64,000 bases of DNA, taken from contig NC_134995.1 of NCBI RefSeq assembly GCF_050947335.1, forward strand, positions 8,780,501 to 8,844,500, written 5' to 3'. Below the pieces are notes generated by a model, which saw nothing but the letters and a program-made list of their open reading frames with translations, did no database searches and had not been told where the DNA came from. Position numbers and translations under genes: made by a program. Positions 1 to 10,440 of the stretch are shown here, piece after piece (within the stretch, counting starts at the first letter, position 1; each line of letters starts with the position of its first letter). Source of the DNA: Megachile rotundata. Lineage: Eukaryota; Arthropoda; Insecta; Hymenoptera; Megachilidae.

Positions 1-268
1 AACGTGTCCCTGGATCCTCCCTAGACCCAGACTCCTATATACCCCTATACCTACATGACTATATACTTCTACAGTTCTGTAGATCTATATACCCATATCA
101 TTAATATCTTAATTGATTAACAATCTAACTATATCATCAGAATATGCCTAAATCCTCAGTACATACAATCACATAACGCCAATATCATTAAACCCTAATC
201 TCCCCAAGTAAATAAACCCAAAGCAAAACGTTTAGAAAATAGCCTCCACATGTCACACCCGTTATCCG
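1..268. other. AT-rich 5' flank, nothing recognised
   Basis: This stretch lies upstream of the receptor gene and is AT-rich and non-repetitive. It holds no recognisable coding region, RNA gene or transposon. Confidence 0.5.
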
Positions 269-908
269 GTTGATTTTCCAGAAAATAACAATACCCTTCG
301 TATCCCTGCTTCGTACCCCACGGTTCCTACGATCGCGCATACATCGCATGCGGGTACATGTGCCGGTGGATGTAACGCTTGCGCAGTGGTCGCGCGTCGC
401 CAGACAGCTCGCCGCTTCGGTTGCATCCGGCGGCAGTTCGCAGTCGTCTTCTAAAGCAAGCTCATTAGTCTCCCAGCACTCGGCCGGGACACCTTTTCGT
501 GGACAAACCTCGGAAACATCGCGTGTCCCGACAAAAAAACGTTCCTCAGATCCCACCTCCCGTCGCACCCTCGTTCACCCTCCTTCCGTGGACTTCAAAA
601 AAAAAACCAAGTGTTCCCCGACGTACGGGACAGCCTGCCCACGAGGGGATGCAATCGAACTCGATGGGCTGCAGTGCACGTGTTAGTTGACTGTCGGAGC
701 ATCGAACTCCACACGACCACGCGTCTCTCCCTACTTCCTGGAGCAGCTATCCCAACAGGGATTTCCGTCCGCGAGCAGTTAGTCCAGTGTCCAAGCGAGG
801 ATCGACACAGGGGAGGATCGAAACGGTCGGGGCGGGTTAAGGTCGTCGACACGACGACGCGGGGCGTCAGTACAACCAAGAAGACGGGGACGCAATCGAG
901 GACGGCCG
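269..908 (+). promoter_or_regulatory. SIFR: Probable SIFR promoter-proximal / 5' UTR region
   Basis: From about position 300 the sequence becomes richer in G, C and CpG and continues into the first coding exon, as expected for promoter-proximal and 5' UTR sequence. An in-frame TAG at 780-782 closes the receptor frame upstream, and the first ATG after it is at 909. Several upstream ATGs open other frames. The longest (611-1039) overlaps the receptor start in a different frame, so if transcribed as a leader it would be an overlapping uORF. No TATA box or initiator stands out clearly enough to fix a transcription start, and a further upstream non-coding exon cannot be excluded. Confidence 0.5.
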
Positions 909-1476
909 ATGGTCGAAACAACGTCGATCCAACGGTTCCCGATCAAGTTCCCGATGCTGCAGCCACCGTCTCCGCTCCTGGAGATGGCTTCCCTGCGTCT
1001 GCCGGACTCCGAGGAGTTCGACGTCGACACGCGTCGTAGAAGCAACAACGGAAATGTTCAGACCACGACCGTGTCCCCGGTGCAGCCCGCGACCGGCACC
1101 CTACTGCAGATGAGGAACGACCTGGGTGACTATCTGAACAACCTGATCGCAGAGGCGATCACCACCAGCCCGAGGACCTCCATGGACGAGCACGGAGGCC
1201 TTCTGAACGCCAGCAAAACCGACAACCTGTCCACCGCCGAACAGATACCTGACCGATTGTACAGGCACAGTATGGCCATGTCGGCGGTGTACTGTGTCGC
1301 CTACGTCCTCGTCTTCGTGGTCGGACTGATCGGGAACAGTTTCGTCATCGCGGTTGTGTACCGGTCGCCGCGGATGAGGACCGTCACGAACTTCTTCATC
1401 GTCAACCTCGCGGTAGCCGACGTCCTCGTCATCGTGTTCTGCCTGCCTGCCACCCTGATGAGCAACATCTTTGTCC
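909..1476 (+). CDS. SIFR: SIFamide receptor (class A GPCR), first coding exon: N-terminus, TM1, TM2
   Basis: Encodes residues 1-189 plus the first base of codon 190. The N-terminus (1-123) is long and hydrophilic, with no obvious signal peptide and two N-glycosylation sequons, N100-A-S and N106-L-S. TM1 spans about 124-150 and carries the GxxGN motif ending at N143 (position 1.50). The first intracellular loop is basic (RSPRMR, 152-157). TM2 spans about 162-186 with the NLAVAD motif at 166-171 (D171 = 2.50) and L179-P180. The exon ends at a strong GTGAGT donor. With the exon at 58030-58129, the TM2-ECL1-TM3 sequence matches the SIFamide receptor branch of the RFamide/NPFF-type peptide GPCRs. 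In insects these plasma-membrane receptors bind SIFamide from a few brain neurons and modulate courtship, feeding and sleep. ATG 909 is the first Met after the in-frame stop at 780; M16 and M26 are possible later starts. The family assignment rests on recognition, not a database search, and a close paralogue is possible. Confidence 0.87.
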
Positions 1477-1482
1477 GTGAGT
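1477..1482 (+). promoter_or_regulatory. SIFR: 5' splice site of the large SIFR intron
   Basis: The sequence C|GTGAGT gives a strong consensus donor. Reading on past it replaces the conserved receptor sequence with unrelated residues, while joining C1476 to 58030 restores a proline codon and the conserved ECL1 tryptophan. The intron is phase 1. Confidence 0.9.
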
Positions 1483-1490
1483 GTCTTTTT

Positions 1491-1774
1491 AAAGTTTCGT
1501 GGATGAATGTGGAGTTTGAACTATTTTTTTGGATCGAAAAAAGGGGCGTTCGCGATTCGCCGTTGCAGGTCGTCGCGCGACCTCGAGCGGGGAAAAGAGG
1601 GCGGTTTGGCGGGGATCCCTTGGTAAAGTTTCGTGGATGAATGTGGACTTTTGGAATATTTTTTGGGATCGAAAAAAGGAATTGGATGGGGCTATTCGCT
1701 GTCGATTCGCCGTTGCAGGTCGTCGCGCGACCTCGAGCGGGGCGAAGAGGGTGGTTTGGCGGGGATCCCTTGGT
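1491..1774 (+). repeat. Tandem duplication beginning 15 bp inside the intron
   Basis: Copy 1 is 1491-1624 (134 bp) and copy 2 is 1625-1774 (150 bp). Both begin AAAGTTTCGTGGATGAATGT and end GGCGGGGATCCCTTGGT. The 3' halves are nearly identical, and the length difference lies in the middle. Each copy contains the perfect palindrome GTCGCGCGAC (1572-1581 and 1722-1731). The open frames through it are a by-product of the duplication and of reading on from the exon. Confidence 0.9.
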
Positions 1775-2088
1775 ACTAGGGAATCGATCCCTTCGCGATT
1801 CTCTACGGCGCTGTTCACGCTCGATGCGCCCACCGTATCGCGATTCCAGCTTTCGGCGAGCGACAGCTTCGTCTCCATAAATTATTCGATAATGGAGCGA
1901 GCTAAATCTCCTACGTGCTCCGACCGCTCTTTTCGCTTCGTTCGATTCTTGCACCGAGAGTTTCGATCTCTTTTTATACCGCGATTTTTTATGCATTTTA
2001 ACAACTTGATTATTTACCGATCTTTATACTTATTTACATACTTTTACACTACATTTACCGATTTTAAAATCTTCATTTTTGATAGAAT
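1775..2088. other. Unique intron sequence
   Basis: Short CpG-bearing stretch to about 1950 that grades into AT-rich DNA. An open frame continues across it but has no recognisable domain. Nothing else seen. Confidence 0.4.
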
Positions 2089-2720
2089 TTAAGACCTTGA
2101 TTTTTTATTGGGTTTGAAACTTTGATTTTTGATCGATTCTGACACCTCGATTTTTGATCGATTTTGAACCCGTGTTTGATCAATTTTAAAAAGATTTCTG
2201 TTCGATTTTAGAACTTTTTTGAGGGTTTTCGATTTTTGATCAATTTTGAGACCTTGACTTGCACGTTTGATGACCTTGATTTTTTATCGATTTGAGAACC
2301 TTTGTGTTTGGTCAATTTTAAAACCCTGATTTTTGCTCGATTTTAAAAATTTTTTGAAGGTTTTCGATCAATTTTGAAACCTTGACTTGTACATTTTATG
2401 ACCTTGACTTTTTATCGATTTTAAAACCGCCATGTTTGATCAATTTTAAAACCTTGATTTTCGTTCAATTTTAAAAACTTTTTGAGGGCTTTTAATTTTT
2501 GATCGATTTTGGAACCTTGACCTGTATATTTTATGACCTTGATTTTTTATCGATTTTAAAACTTCCATGTTTAATCAATTTTTAAACCCTGATTTTTGTT
2601 TGATTTGAAAAACTTTCTGAGAGTTTTTGATTTTTGATCAATTTTGAAACCTTGACTTGTTATATATTTCATAACCTTTAATTTTTTATTACTTTTCATT
2701 ATAACCTTGATTTTAAAACC
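2089..2720 (+). repeat. Degenerate tandem array, about 128-135 bp unit
   Basis: The anchor ACCTTGACTTG recurs at 2251, 2379, 2514 and 2649. Each unit contains sub-repeats of the type TTGATTTTTGATCGATTTT. It is AT-rich and diverged. Confidence 0.8.
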
Positions 2721-3189
2721 ATGATTTTTTATCTTAAACACAATGATTTCAACATGAGTCCATTAAAAGTATCAATTTTATTAACGAATATTCGTAAAAA
2801 AAATTGTTTATCAAATAGCTATTTTCTTTACGTTACTGAATTCTTTACTCTTCAATTCTTCTTCACACTTTCCTCTTTAATTTTCTCTCAAGTTTAATTA
2901 ATCCAATCAATTCGTTTGCTAATTACACTAATCTCTTAAGGAAGTGGTGTTTTGATCGAGAAAACCCCCCTTCTTCTCTGGCACCTATAATAAAAAGTAA
3001 ATTAACACTGGAACTATAAACCAGTCAAAATGGTTTCTGCTTTTGTCAAAATGTCTGTCATATTAAAATGAAGGTTGTACGTGTTTGTTGATGCTTCAGT
3101 ACTTCTTTAATTTTCCACTTTATCTCCCGTTTAAAAGTATACGTTTAACGAGGGTAGTTCAAGGTGATTTTAAATGGAAATCTCGGAAT
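2721..3189. other. AT-rich unique spacer
   Basis: No gene, motif or clear repeat seen. A short CCCCCC-containing patch lies at about 2965-2971. Confidence 0.4.
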
Positions 3190-3599
3190 TAAAAATTTAA
3201 AAATTTGAAGGCGATTGAAAATTTTTATTCTTTAATTTGACAATTATTGAAAATTTGAAATTATGAACTTAAAAGACATTGAAGAAATTGAAATGATGAA
3301 TTAGAAAGTCTGTGAAAATTTAAAATTGCAAACTTGGAAGTTATTGAAAATTTAAAGTTGCAAACTTGGAAGTCAATGAAAATTTAAAATTGTAAACTTG
3401 GAAGTCATTGAAAATTTAAAATTGCAAACTTGGAAGTCATTGAAAATTTAAAATCTCGAATTTGAAAAGTGAAACTTGAAGTCACTGAAAATTTCAAGAC
3501 TTAAATATGAAAGTCACTGAAAATTTGAAATTACAAACTACGAAGTCAATGAAAATTTGAAATCTGAAATGTGAAAGTCTGAAAATTTCAAATTTTGAA
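3190..3599 (+). repeat. Degenerate tandem array, roughly 30-40 bp unit
   Basis: Repeats of the form AACTTGGAAGTCATTGAAAA followed by TTTAAAATTGCA. It passes directly into the next, related array. Confidence 0.75.
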
Positions 3600-4350
3600 T
3601 TTGAAAATTATTGAGAGTAAAAAATTTTGAATTTGAGAATTACTGAAGGTACAAAATGTTGAATTTGAAAATTATTAAAATTAAAAATATTTGAATTTGA
3701 AAATTACTGAAAGTAAAAAATGTTGAATCTGAAAATTATCGAAAGTGAAAAATCTCGAATTAGAAAATTATTGAAAGTAAAAAAGGTTGAATCTAAAAAT
3801 TATTGAAAGTAAAAAATGTTGAATCTGAAAATTATCGAAAGTGAAAAATCTCGAATTAGAAAATTATTGAAAGTAAAAAAGGTTGAATCTAAAAATTATC
3901 GAAAGTAAAAAATGTTGAATCTGAAAATTATCGAAAGTGAAAAATCTTGGCTTAGAAAATTATTGAAAGTAAAATAGGTTGAATCTAAAAATTATTGAAA
4001 GTAAAAAATGTTGAATCTGAAAATTATCGAAAGTGAAAAATCTCGAATTAGAAAATTATTGAAAGTAAAAACTGTTGAATCTAGAAATTAGTGAAAGTAA
4101 AAAATGTTGAATCTGAAAATTATCGAAAGTGAAAAATCTTGAATTAGAAAATTATTGAAAGTAAAAACTGTTGAATCTAAAAATTATCGAAAGTAAAAAA
4201 TGTTGAATCTGAAAATTATCGAAAGTAAAAAACCTCGAATATGAAAATCACTAAAAGTAAAAAATATTAAATCTGAAAATCATCGAAAGTAAAAATTGTT
4301 GAATCTGAAAATTATCAAAAGTAAAAAACCTTGAACATAAAAACGACTAA
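3600..4350 (+). repeat. 32-bp satellite with 96-bp higher-order unit
   Basis: Monomers resemble GAAAGTAAAAAATGTTGAAT plus CTGAAAATTATC. A marker variant, TCTCGAATTAG or its derivative, recurs at 3753, 3849, 3945, 4041 and 4137, exactly 96 bp apart. Three diverged monomers were therefore amplified together at least five times. Confidence 0.88.
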
Positions 4351-4960
4351 AACTTAAGATCGTTGAATTCGAGGATCCGTCTTCCTCTGATACCGTAATC
4401 GAGTGCTAATTTTTCTCCTGAAAGGTGATCGATCGTCGATTAATTAAACGGGTCAGATAATACCGATAACACCGTCGGATAACGAGGGTGAGTCTGGTGG
4501 ATAAATATGAATTTGTCGTTGGCACAGGGCGCAATTAAGCGGAGGATCGTTAGGTGCAGGGTGTGTAACGTCCGTCGAATTAATACACGAACACTCGCGG
4601 CTTAAGCTGCTGCATCGAAGGACGACACGAATGCGATTGTAAACGGCATCTTTACGACCCTTTTCGTCCCGTGTTTGCCGGTTTGATCGCGCGTTACGAG
4701 CTCGCCCCGTTCGCCGGGATTTATGGAGATCCAACGCTGGATCCTTCCTATCGATCCTCCTCCTTCGTGACTATCGCTCGATTTGTAGCTATCTTGCCTC
4801 CATTTTACTATCCCGTGTTAAGGATTCGGAGTTGCTACTCCATCGAAACGCGATAAGGTTGTTCTCCTTCAAGGACGAAGGATTTATTTTCTTATACCCT
4901 TTGTTCCATCTTTGTTCACGGTCTTTTCGATTGTTAGGTCTTTGGTTTCTATAATCTTTT
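4351..4960. other. Unique CpG-bearing intronic island
   Basis: More CpG-rich than its surroundings and non-repetitive, with a TTAATTAA homeodomain-type palindrome at 4440-4447. Open frames on both strands (minus 4453-4734, plus 4671-4856) have no recognisable domain. Candidate regulatory island only. Confidence 0.35.
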
Positions 4961-4969
4961 TAGTCATTT

Positions 4970-5835
4970 ATAAATTAAAGAATTTGAAAATTTATCAGGT
5001 TTGCAATTTAGAAATTTATAAATTTGAGAATTTTATAATTTAAAAATGAAAGAATTTGGAAGTTTAACAATTTTATAATTTAAAAATGAAATAATTTCGA
5101 AATTTACCAGTCTAGCTGTTTAGAAATTTAGAAATTTGGAAGTTTGGCAATTTAGTAATTTAAAAATGAAATAATTTATAAATTTATCAGTTTAGCAATT
5201 AGAAATTTAGAAATTTGGCAATTTTGTAATTTAAAAACAAAAGAATTTAGAAATTAGGAAGTTTAGCGATTTTGTAATTTAAAAATGAAAGAATTTAGAA
5301 ATTTACCAGTTTAGCTATTTAGAAATTTAGAAATTTTGAAGTTTTGCTATTTAGTAATTTAAAAATGAAAAAATTTAGAAATTTATCAATTTAGCAATTA
5401 GAAATTTAGAAATTTGGCAATTTTGTAATTTAAAAACAAAAGAATTTAGAAATTAGAAAGTTTGGCGATTTTGTAATTTAAAAATGAAAGAATTTAGAAA
5501 TTTACCAATTTAGCTATTTAGAAATTTAGAAATATGGAAGTTTGGCTATTTAGTAATTTAAAAATAAAATAATTTAGAAATTCATCAGTTTAGCAATTTA
5601 GAAATTTATAAATTTGGCAATTTTGTAATATAAAAATAAAAGAATTCAGAAATTTGGAAGTTTGGCAATTTTGTAATTTCAAAATGAAAGAATTTAGAAA
5701 TTTACCAGTTTAGCTATTTATAAATTTATAAATTTGGAAGTTTGGCTATTTAGTAATTTAAAAATGAAATAATTTAGAAATTCATCAGTTTAACTCTTCA
5801 GAAATGTATAAATTTGGAAGTTTGACAGCATCTCA
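4970..5835 (+). repeat. Higher-order AT-rich tandem array (A-B-C submodules)
   Basis: Modules built from GAATTTAGAAATTTACCAG, TTTAGCTATTTAGAAATTTA, TTTGGAAGTTTGGC and TAATTTAAAAATGAAA alternate in a repeating order. One module has ACCAG/GCTATT, one has ATCAG/GCAATT, and one is a short form, giving a composite unit of about 190-200 bp repeated about four times. Confidence 0.75.
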
Positions 5836-6284
5836 AGAATTTAAAAAAATTTCAAAACCTTGCAAATTAACAAATTAAAAATTACAATACCTTGAACACA
5901 CCAAAAATTCCTCTAACCAAAAATTTTGCATTTCAAACAAATATATTCCACTAATTGCGAATAAATTTTGCCATAATCATGTCCCGGTGTATTCGAAGTC
6001 ACAGTGCATACATAATTGAAATTTTTGTCTGTCGCGAAAAACAAGCGTCAGTAACGAGTTCAAAGCGAGTGCGTGCTAATGACGTCGTTAATCATGCGAC
6101 ACGCCAACAATTAGCTTCTACAAGAAGTCTGGAAGCTCATGGTCGAGCGACGTGTTTCTGTTTACAATTACAACGACCTTTACGATTTTCAAGCGAGCCA
6201 ACAAAATCTTTGTTTCGTGTTTTAATTAGTTTGTAAACCGAAAAAAATATAGGAGCAATGGAACTCTAATAAGTAAACTCTAAT
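5836..6284. other. Unique spacer between inverted repeat arms
   Basis: A CpG-bearing central part (about 5990-6235) has an open plus-strand frame of 93 codons (5955-6236) without recognisable domains. It sits between the array at 4970-5835 and an inverted copy of the same family at 6285-6460. Confidence 0.4.
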
Positions 6285-6460
6285 AAAATTCTTTCATTTT
6301 TAAATTACTAAATTGTCAAACTTCCAAATTTCTACGTTTCTAAATTGCTAAACTGATGAATTTCTAAATTCTTCTATTCTTAAATTACTAAATTGTCAAA
6401 CTTCCAAATTTTTTAATTCTTTCATTTTTAAATTACTAAATTGTCAAACTTCCAAATTCC
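6285..6460 (-). repeat. Inverted copy of the 4970-5835 repeat family
   Basis: Reads TTTTTAAATTACTAAATTG, CAAACTTCCAAATTT and GCTAAACTGATGAATTTC, the reverse complement of the modules at 4970-5835. Together they form inverted repeat arms around a spacer of about 450 bp. Confidence 0.8.
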
Positions 6461-7200
6461 TAAATTCCAAATTCCCTAATTACCAAATTCCCAATTTACC
6501 AAATTCCCAAAGTCCCAAATTTCCAAATTCCCAAATTCACAAATTCCCAAATTCCCAAATTCCCAAATTCCCAAATTCCCAAATCCCAAATTCCAAATTC
6601 CCAAATTCCCAAATTCCCAAATTCCCAAATTCCCACATTCCCAAATCCCAAATTCCCAAATTCCCAAATTCCCAAATTCCCAAATTCCCAAATTCCCAAA
6701 TTCCCAAATTCCCAAATTCCCAAATTCCCACATTCCCAAATCCCAAATTCCCAAATTCCCAAATTCCCAAATTCCCAAATTCCCAAATTCCCTAATTCCC
6801 ACATTCCCAAATTCCCAAATTCCCACATTCCCAAATTCCCAAATTCCCAAATTCCCAAATTCACAAATTCACAAATTCCCAAATTCACAAATTCCCAAAT
6901 TCCCAAATTCCCAAGTCCCAAATTCCCAAATTCCCACATTCCCAAATTCCCAAATCCCAAATTCCCAAATTCCCAAATTCCCAAATCCCTAAATCCTTAA
7001 ATCCCCAAATCCCCAAATCCCAAAATCCCCAAATCCCAAAATCCCCAAATCCCAAAATCCCCAAATCCCCAAATCCCCAAATCCCCAAATCCCCAAATCC
7101 CCAAATCCCCAAATCTCCAAATCCCCAAATCCCCAAATCCCCAAATCCCCAAATCCCTAAATCCCCAAATCCCCAAATTCCAAAATCCCCATCTTCCTAA
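6461..7200 (+). repeat. 8-bp microsatellite (AAATTCCC)n then (AAATCCCC)n
   Basis: From about 6461 to 6985 the unit is AAATTCCC with occasional CCACATTC or short variants. From about 6985 to 7200 it changes to AAATCCCC/AAATCCCA. The 8-bp period keeps several frames open on the minus strand, giving G-I-W-E-F-G-N-L peptides that are not genes. Confidence 0.95.
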
Positions 7201-7827
7201 CCTCCCAACTTCCCACATTTCCTTCCCCCAAAAATCCCCTCAAAATCTCCCCATACCCCCCATCCCCCATAAACACACCAATCAATCAAAATACAAATGT
7301 CACCGAAACACATCACCAATATTAATTACAAATTAATCGAAATTCGAAGCACAGTAACATTCTCACAAACAAGATTTAAAGAATATCGTGTTCGACCGAA
7401 TTAATTTGTGTCCAGCAAAAAGAAATCGAGAGTCCATAACGAAATTGAAGTCGTCTGTTTTTGCGGCGACACAGAACTTCCTCCGCTTCCTTCCTGTAGA
7501 AGATCATCCGACTGTAAGACGAACTTTAGTTCCTGTGAAATGACTTTCGCGACAGGGAATCGTGGACTATGTTTTTCTTCACTCTTTGCCGAGTAATTTA
7601 TTACTTTCGTTGTTATTGGTAAAAATGCTTTTAGCGGGTAGTAGTAACGTTATCGAGGAATCGGTTTATTACATTGGTAATTATCTAGCTTTGACTTTTT
7701 AGGAACTATTGAATTTTAGTTTTTGTCTTCATTTAGTTGTCATTTTCTTTAGTTGACTTTTGTGGAGATTAATTGTTATACTTCTACAAGTAGTAAAAAT
7801 TAACTTACTGTAATATTTAAACAAGTG
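7201..7827. other. Unique intronic segment
   Basis: C-rich to about 7260, then a CpG-bearing part (about 7370-7600) with a plus-strand open frame at 7408-7596 of no recognisable family, then AT-rich DNA. Nothing else seen. Confidence 0.35.
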
Positions 7828-8131
7828 CAGAGAGCTAAAATATTCAAAAATATAAAGTTGTTTAAATTAAGATATAAAATAGTTTAAATTAAAATATAAA
7901 ATTCAGAGAGCTAAAATATTCAAAATTATTAAGTAGTTTAAATTAAGATATAAAATAGTTTAAATTAAAATATAAAATTCAGGGAGCTAAAATATTCAAA
8001 ATTATGTAGTAGTTTAAATTAAGATATAAAATAGTTTAAATTAAAATATAAAATTCAGAGAGCTAAAATATTCAAAATTATGTAGTAGTTTAAATTAAGA
8101 TATAAAATAGTTTAAATTAAAAAATAAAATA
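7828..8131 (+). repeat. 76-bp tandem repeat, four copies
   Basis: The anchor CAG(A/G)GAGCTAAAATATTCAA recurs at 7828, 7904, 7980 and 8056, exactly 76 bp apart. Copies are close to identical, indicating recent amplification. Confidence 0.93.
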
Positions 8132-8854
8132 TTTTATATTTTAATAACTGTCTCTCCTTAATTCCCTTAAAAATTGTTATTCAGAAAGTTATCAAGAATG
8201 AAGTATAGGTCCTCGAACATAACCTCTCAGTTCGCAACTTTCCAACACCCCTAATTTATCCGAGACAGAAATTCACAACGCATTAAGCGCATTTCATCGC
8301 GTTATGCACTGATCAATAGTCAAAGACGGGTGTCGGCCAATATCGTTGTAACGTAATGCGCGATTACAGCCTCCATTTCGCTCTAACAGCAGTATTTCGA
8401 ATCGTGGTTATCACACGAGCGTCCATTTGCATACTTTCCGAGACGAAAATTCGAACAGCCGAGAGATGTTTGCCGAAGAAGATTAAGCAAAACCGCGGAA
8501 GCTCTGTTAGATCCTTTTTATTGTCATCCGCCGGTAAGAAAAGCAAGTTGGATGTTTATCCACGAGATTTTCGTGCAACTTGCTGTGGCAGTTTCTTTGG
8601 AACCGTTAATTAAGTCGAAAGTTCGCAGGAAAATTAGGGAACTAATGGACGCTCCTTGAGTTTTAATTCGTGGTAATTTTATGACAGACTAATTTTCTTT
8701 TCTTTTTTTTTTATATACTGGACGTTGAAGGTCTTTAGAAATCAGTATTAGTAATGATTGAGTTACACGTGTTTTTTTAATAAAATATGTAATGTTATAA
8801 AGTAGAAATATTATAGAAATACAATGAATATATTGATACGTCTGATAGCGTCAG
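8132..8854. other. Unique CpG-bearing island
   Basis: Non-repetitive, with TTAATTAA at 8606-8613. Open frames at 8356-8613 (plus) and 8364-8546 (minus) have no recognisable domain. Candidate non-coding regulatory island next to the X-box cluster. Confidence 0.35.
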
Positions 8855-8925
8855 CTGTTTGGCGACCGCCATTTGTTTACACCGTTGCCATAGCAACATG
8901 GCCGCCATATTGCAACTCTCCTATA
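8855..8925. promoter_or_regulatory. Candidate regulatory cluster: RFX X-box plus YY1/Pho-type motifs
   Basis: GTTGCCATAGCAAC at 8884-8897 has inverted GTTGC/GCAAC arms and fits the RFX X-box, RYYNYY-N(1-3)-RRNRAC. It overlaps ACATGGCCGCCAT (about 8896-8908), a YY1/Pleiohomeotic-type GCCAT site in both orientations. Another ACCGCCATTTG lies at about 8865-8875. Motif density is visible; function is inferred. RFX factors drive genes of ciliated sensory neurons in animals, and Pho/YY1 recruits Polycomb complexes in flies. Confidence 0.45.
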
Positions 8926-9889
8926 TTTAAGGACATTCACTCATATTTCTTTGATTTATAATATTTATAATATTAAATGATGTTAATAATATTTACAGTG
9001 TTATTTGCAATATTATATTACAATTTATTATTATTTATTTATCATAAATATATCAGAAATATTAAAAATTGAAGAAAGATTAAAAATTGATCGTCGAGGT
9101 TATGTAAGGTGAAGTACAGGTTAACATAAGAGTTCCTGAAAAACATAAATAAATAAAAATAAAAGAAATATTCAAAATTTATAACCACCTGCCAATTTTA
9201 CGAAACACTGATTAATTCTATCCACACTCCTTTGGTTTTATTAAAAGTTACTGTAATAGCAGTTTTAAAGCTGTTCTATAATCACGTTAAAGTCGGCTAA
9301 TACGAGTTTTATATTCCGAAAGTAAGTTGTTCAACTATAGATCGAGTAGCTAAATATTCATGCCCGTCGAATGAATTATGGTTCTTTAAATGCCAGACCA
9401 AGAAGTATCCTGTTAAAAAGTTTAAATAGGAATCTGTTGACTATGTAAACAGTTATTTTCCAATATATTCTGTGTTTGTAATTGATGGCGTAAGTTGGTT
9501 TAGTTGACGAGAGAGAATTTGATGAAAATTTGAAGAATTTGAAGAATGGAAAAGAGGGGATCGAGAGAATAACCACGAGATTCCTTATATACATGAGACG
9601 ACGTTTAATGTCTCGGAGGTGTATTTACGTCCGCATTAAGCTGTCTCCTCATTAAAGTTATCACTTTATCAATCTCGGTTGTCGAGAGGCTAACGACACT
9701 TTCATGAGCGTGTGGATATGATCCTTGCGAAGGAAATTTTCAGGTCGTTCACTCGATACCTCTGCATATAATGCTACATGACTTTTACTTATTCCTTTAT
9801 TTCTTGTGTAATATCCGAATTATATAATTTTTATATTGATAGATTTATTAGAATCAAGATTTGAGATAGTAAAATTTCCAGTATTGTGA
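8926..9889. other. Unique intronic segment
   Basis: AT-rich to about 9270, then a more CpG-bearing part to about 9780. A minus-strand open frame at 9376-9594 has no recognisable domain. Nothing else seen. Confidence 0.35.
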
Positions 9890-10440
9890 TTTGGAATATT
9901 CAGATAATTTTCTAGGTAATCTGAAGTCAAGAGATTCAGATTTCAAGCCTCAAATATCGAGTTTCAAATTTCAAGCATCAAATTTTAAGTTTCAAATGTT
10001 AAATCTTAAGTTTCAGTTGTCAAATGTCAAGTATCAAGTTTCAAACTTCAAATCTCAAGTTTCAAATTACAAGTATTAGATTTCAGGTTTCGCATTTCAA
10101 ACCAAATATCTCAGGTTTCATTTTTCAAACCCTAATTTCAGGTTTCAAGCTACAAGTATCAAATTTCAAACCTCAAGTCTTAGGTTTCATGCTTCAATCC
10201 TCATATCTCAGATTTCATGTTTCAAACCTCAAATCTCAGGTTTCAAATTACAGGTTTCATGTTTCAAACCTCATATCTCAGGTTTCAAATTACAGATATC
10301 AAATTTCAGGTTTCATGTTTTAAACCTCATATCTCAGGTTTCAAATTACAGATATCAAATTTCAGGTTTCATGTTTCAAACCTCATATCTCAGGTTTCAT
10401 GTTTCAAACCTCAAATCACAAGTTTCATATCTAATATTTT
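9890..10440 (+). repeat. TTTCAAACCTCATATCTCAGG-type satellite, first locus
   Basis: Variable tandem modules of the form CTCAGGTTTCA, TGTTTCAAACCTCATAT and TTACAGATATCAAATTTCAG. The 5' part is more degenerate, and the 3' part (from about 10210) is homogenised. The same modules form the array at 15580-15990. The plus-strand open frames are by-products. Confidence 0.9.

Noticed and set aside
1477..1640. Continuation of the receptor frame beyond 1476 (to 1640)
   Set aside because: Sequence after 1476 loses all receptor similarity, begins with a strong donor, and the true continuation is at 58030.
6476..7218. Long minus-strand frames rich in G-I-W-E-F-G-N-L
   Set aside because: They are translations of the (AAATTCCC)n/(AAATCCCC)n 8-bp arrays, open in several frames at once.
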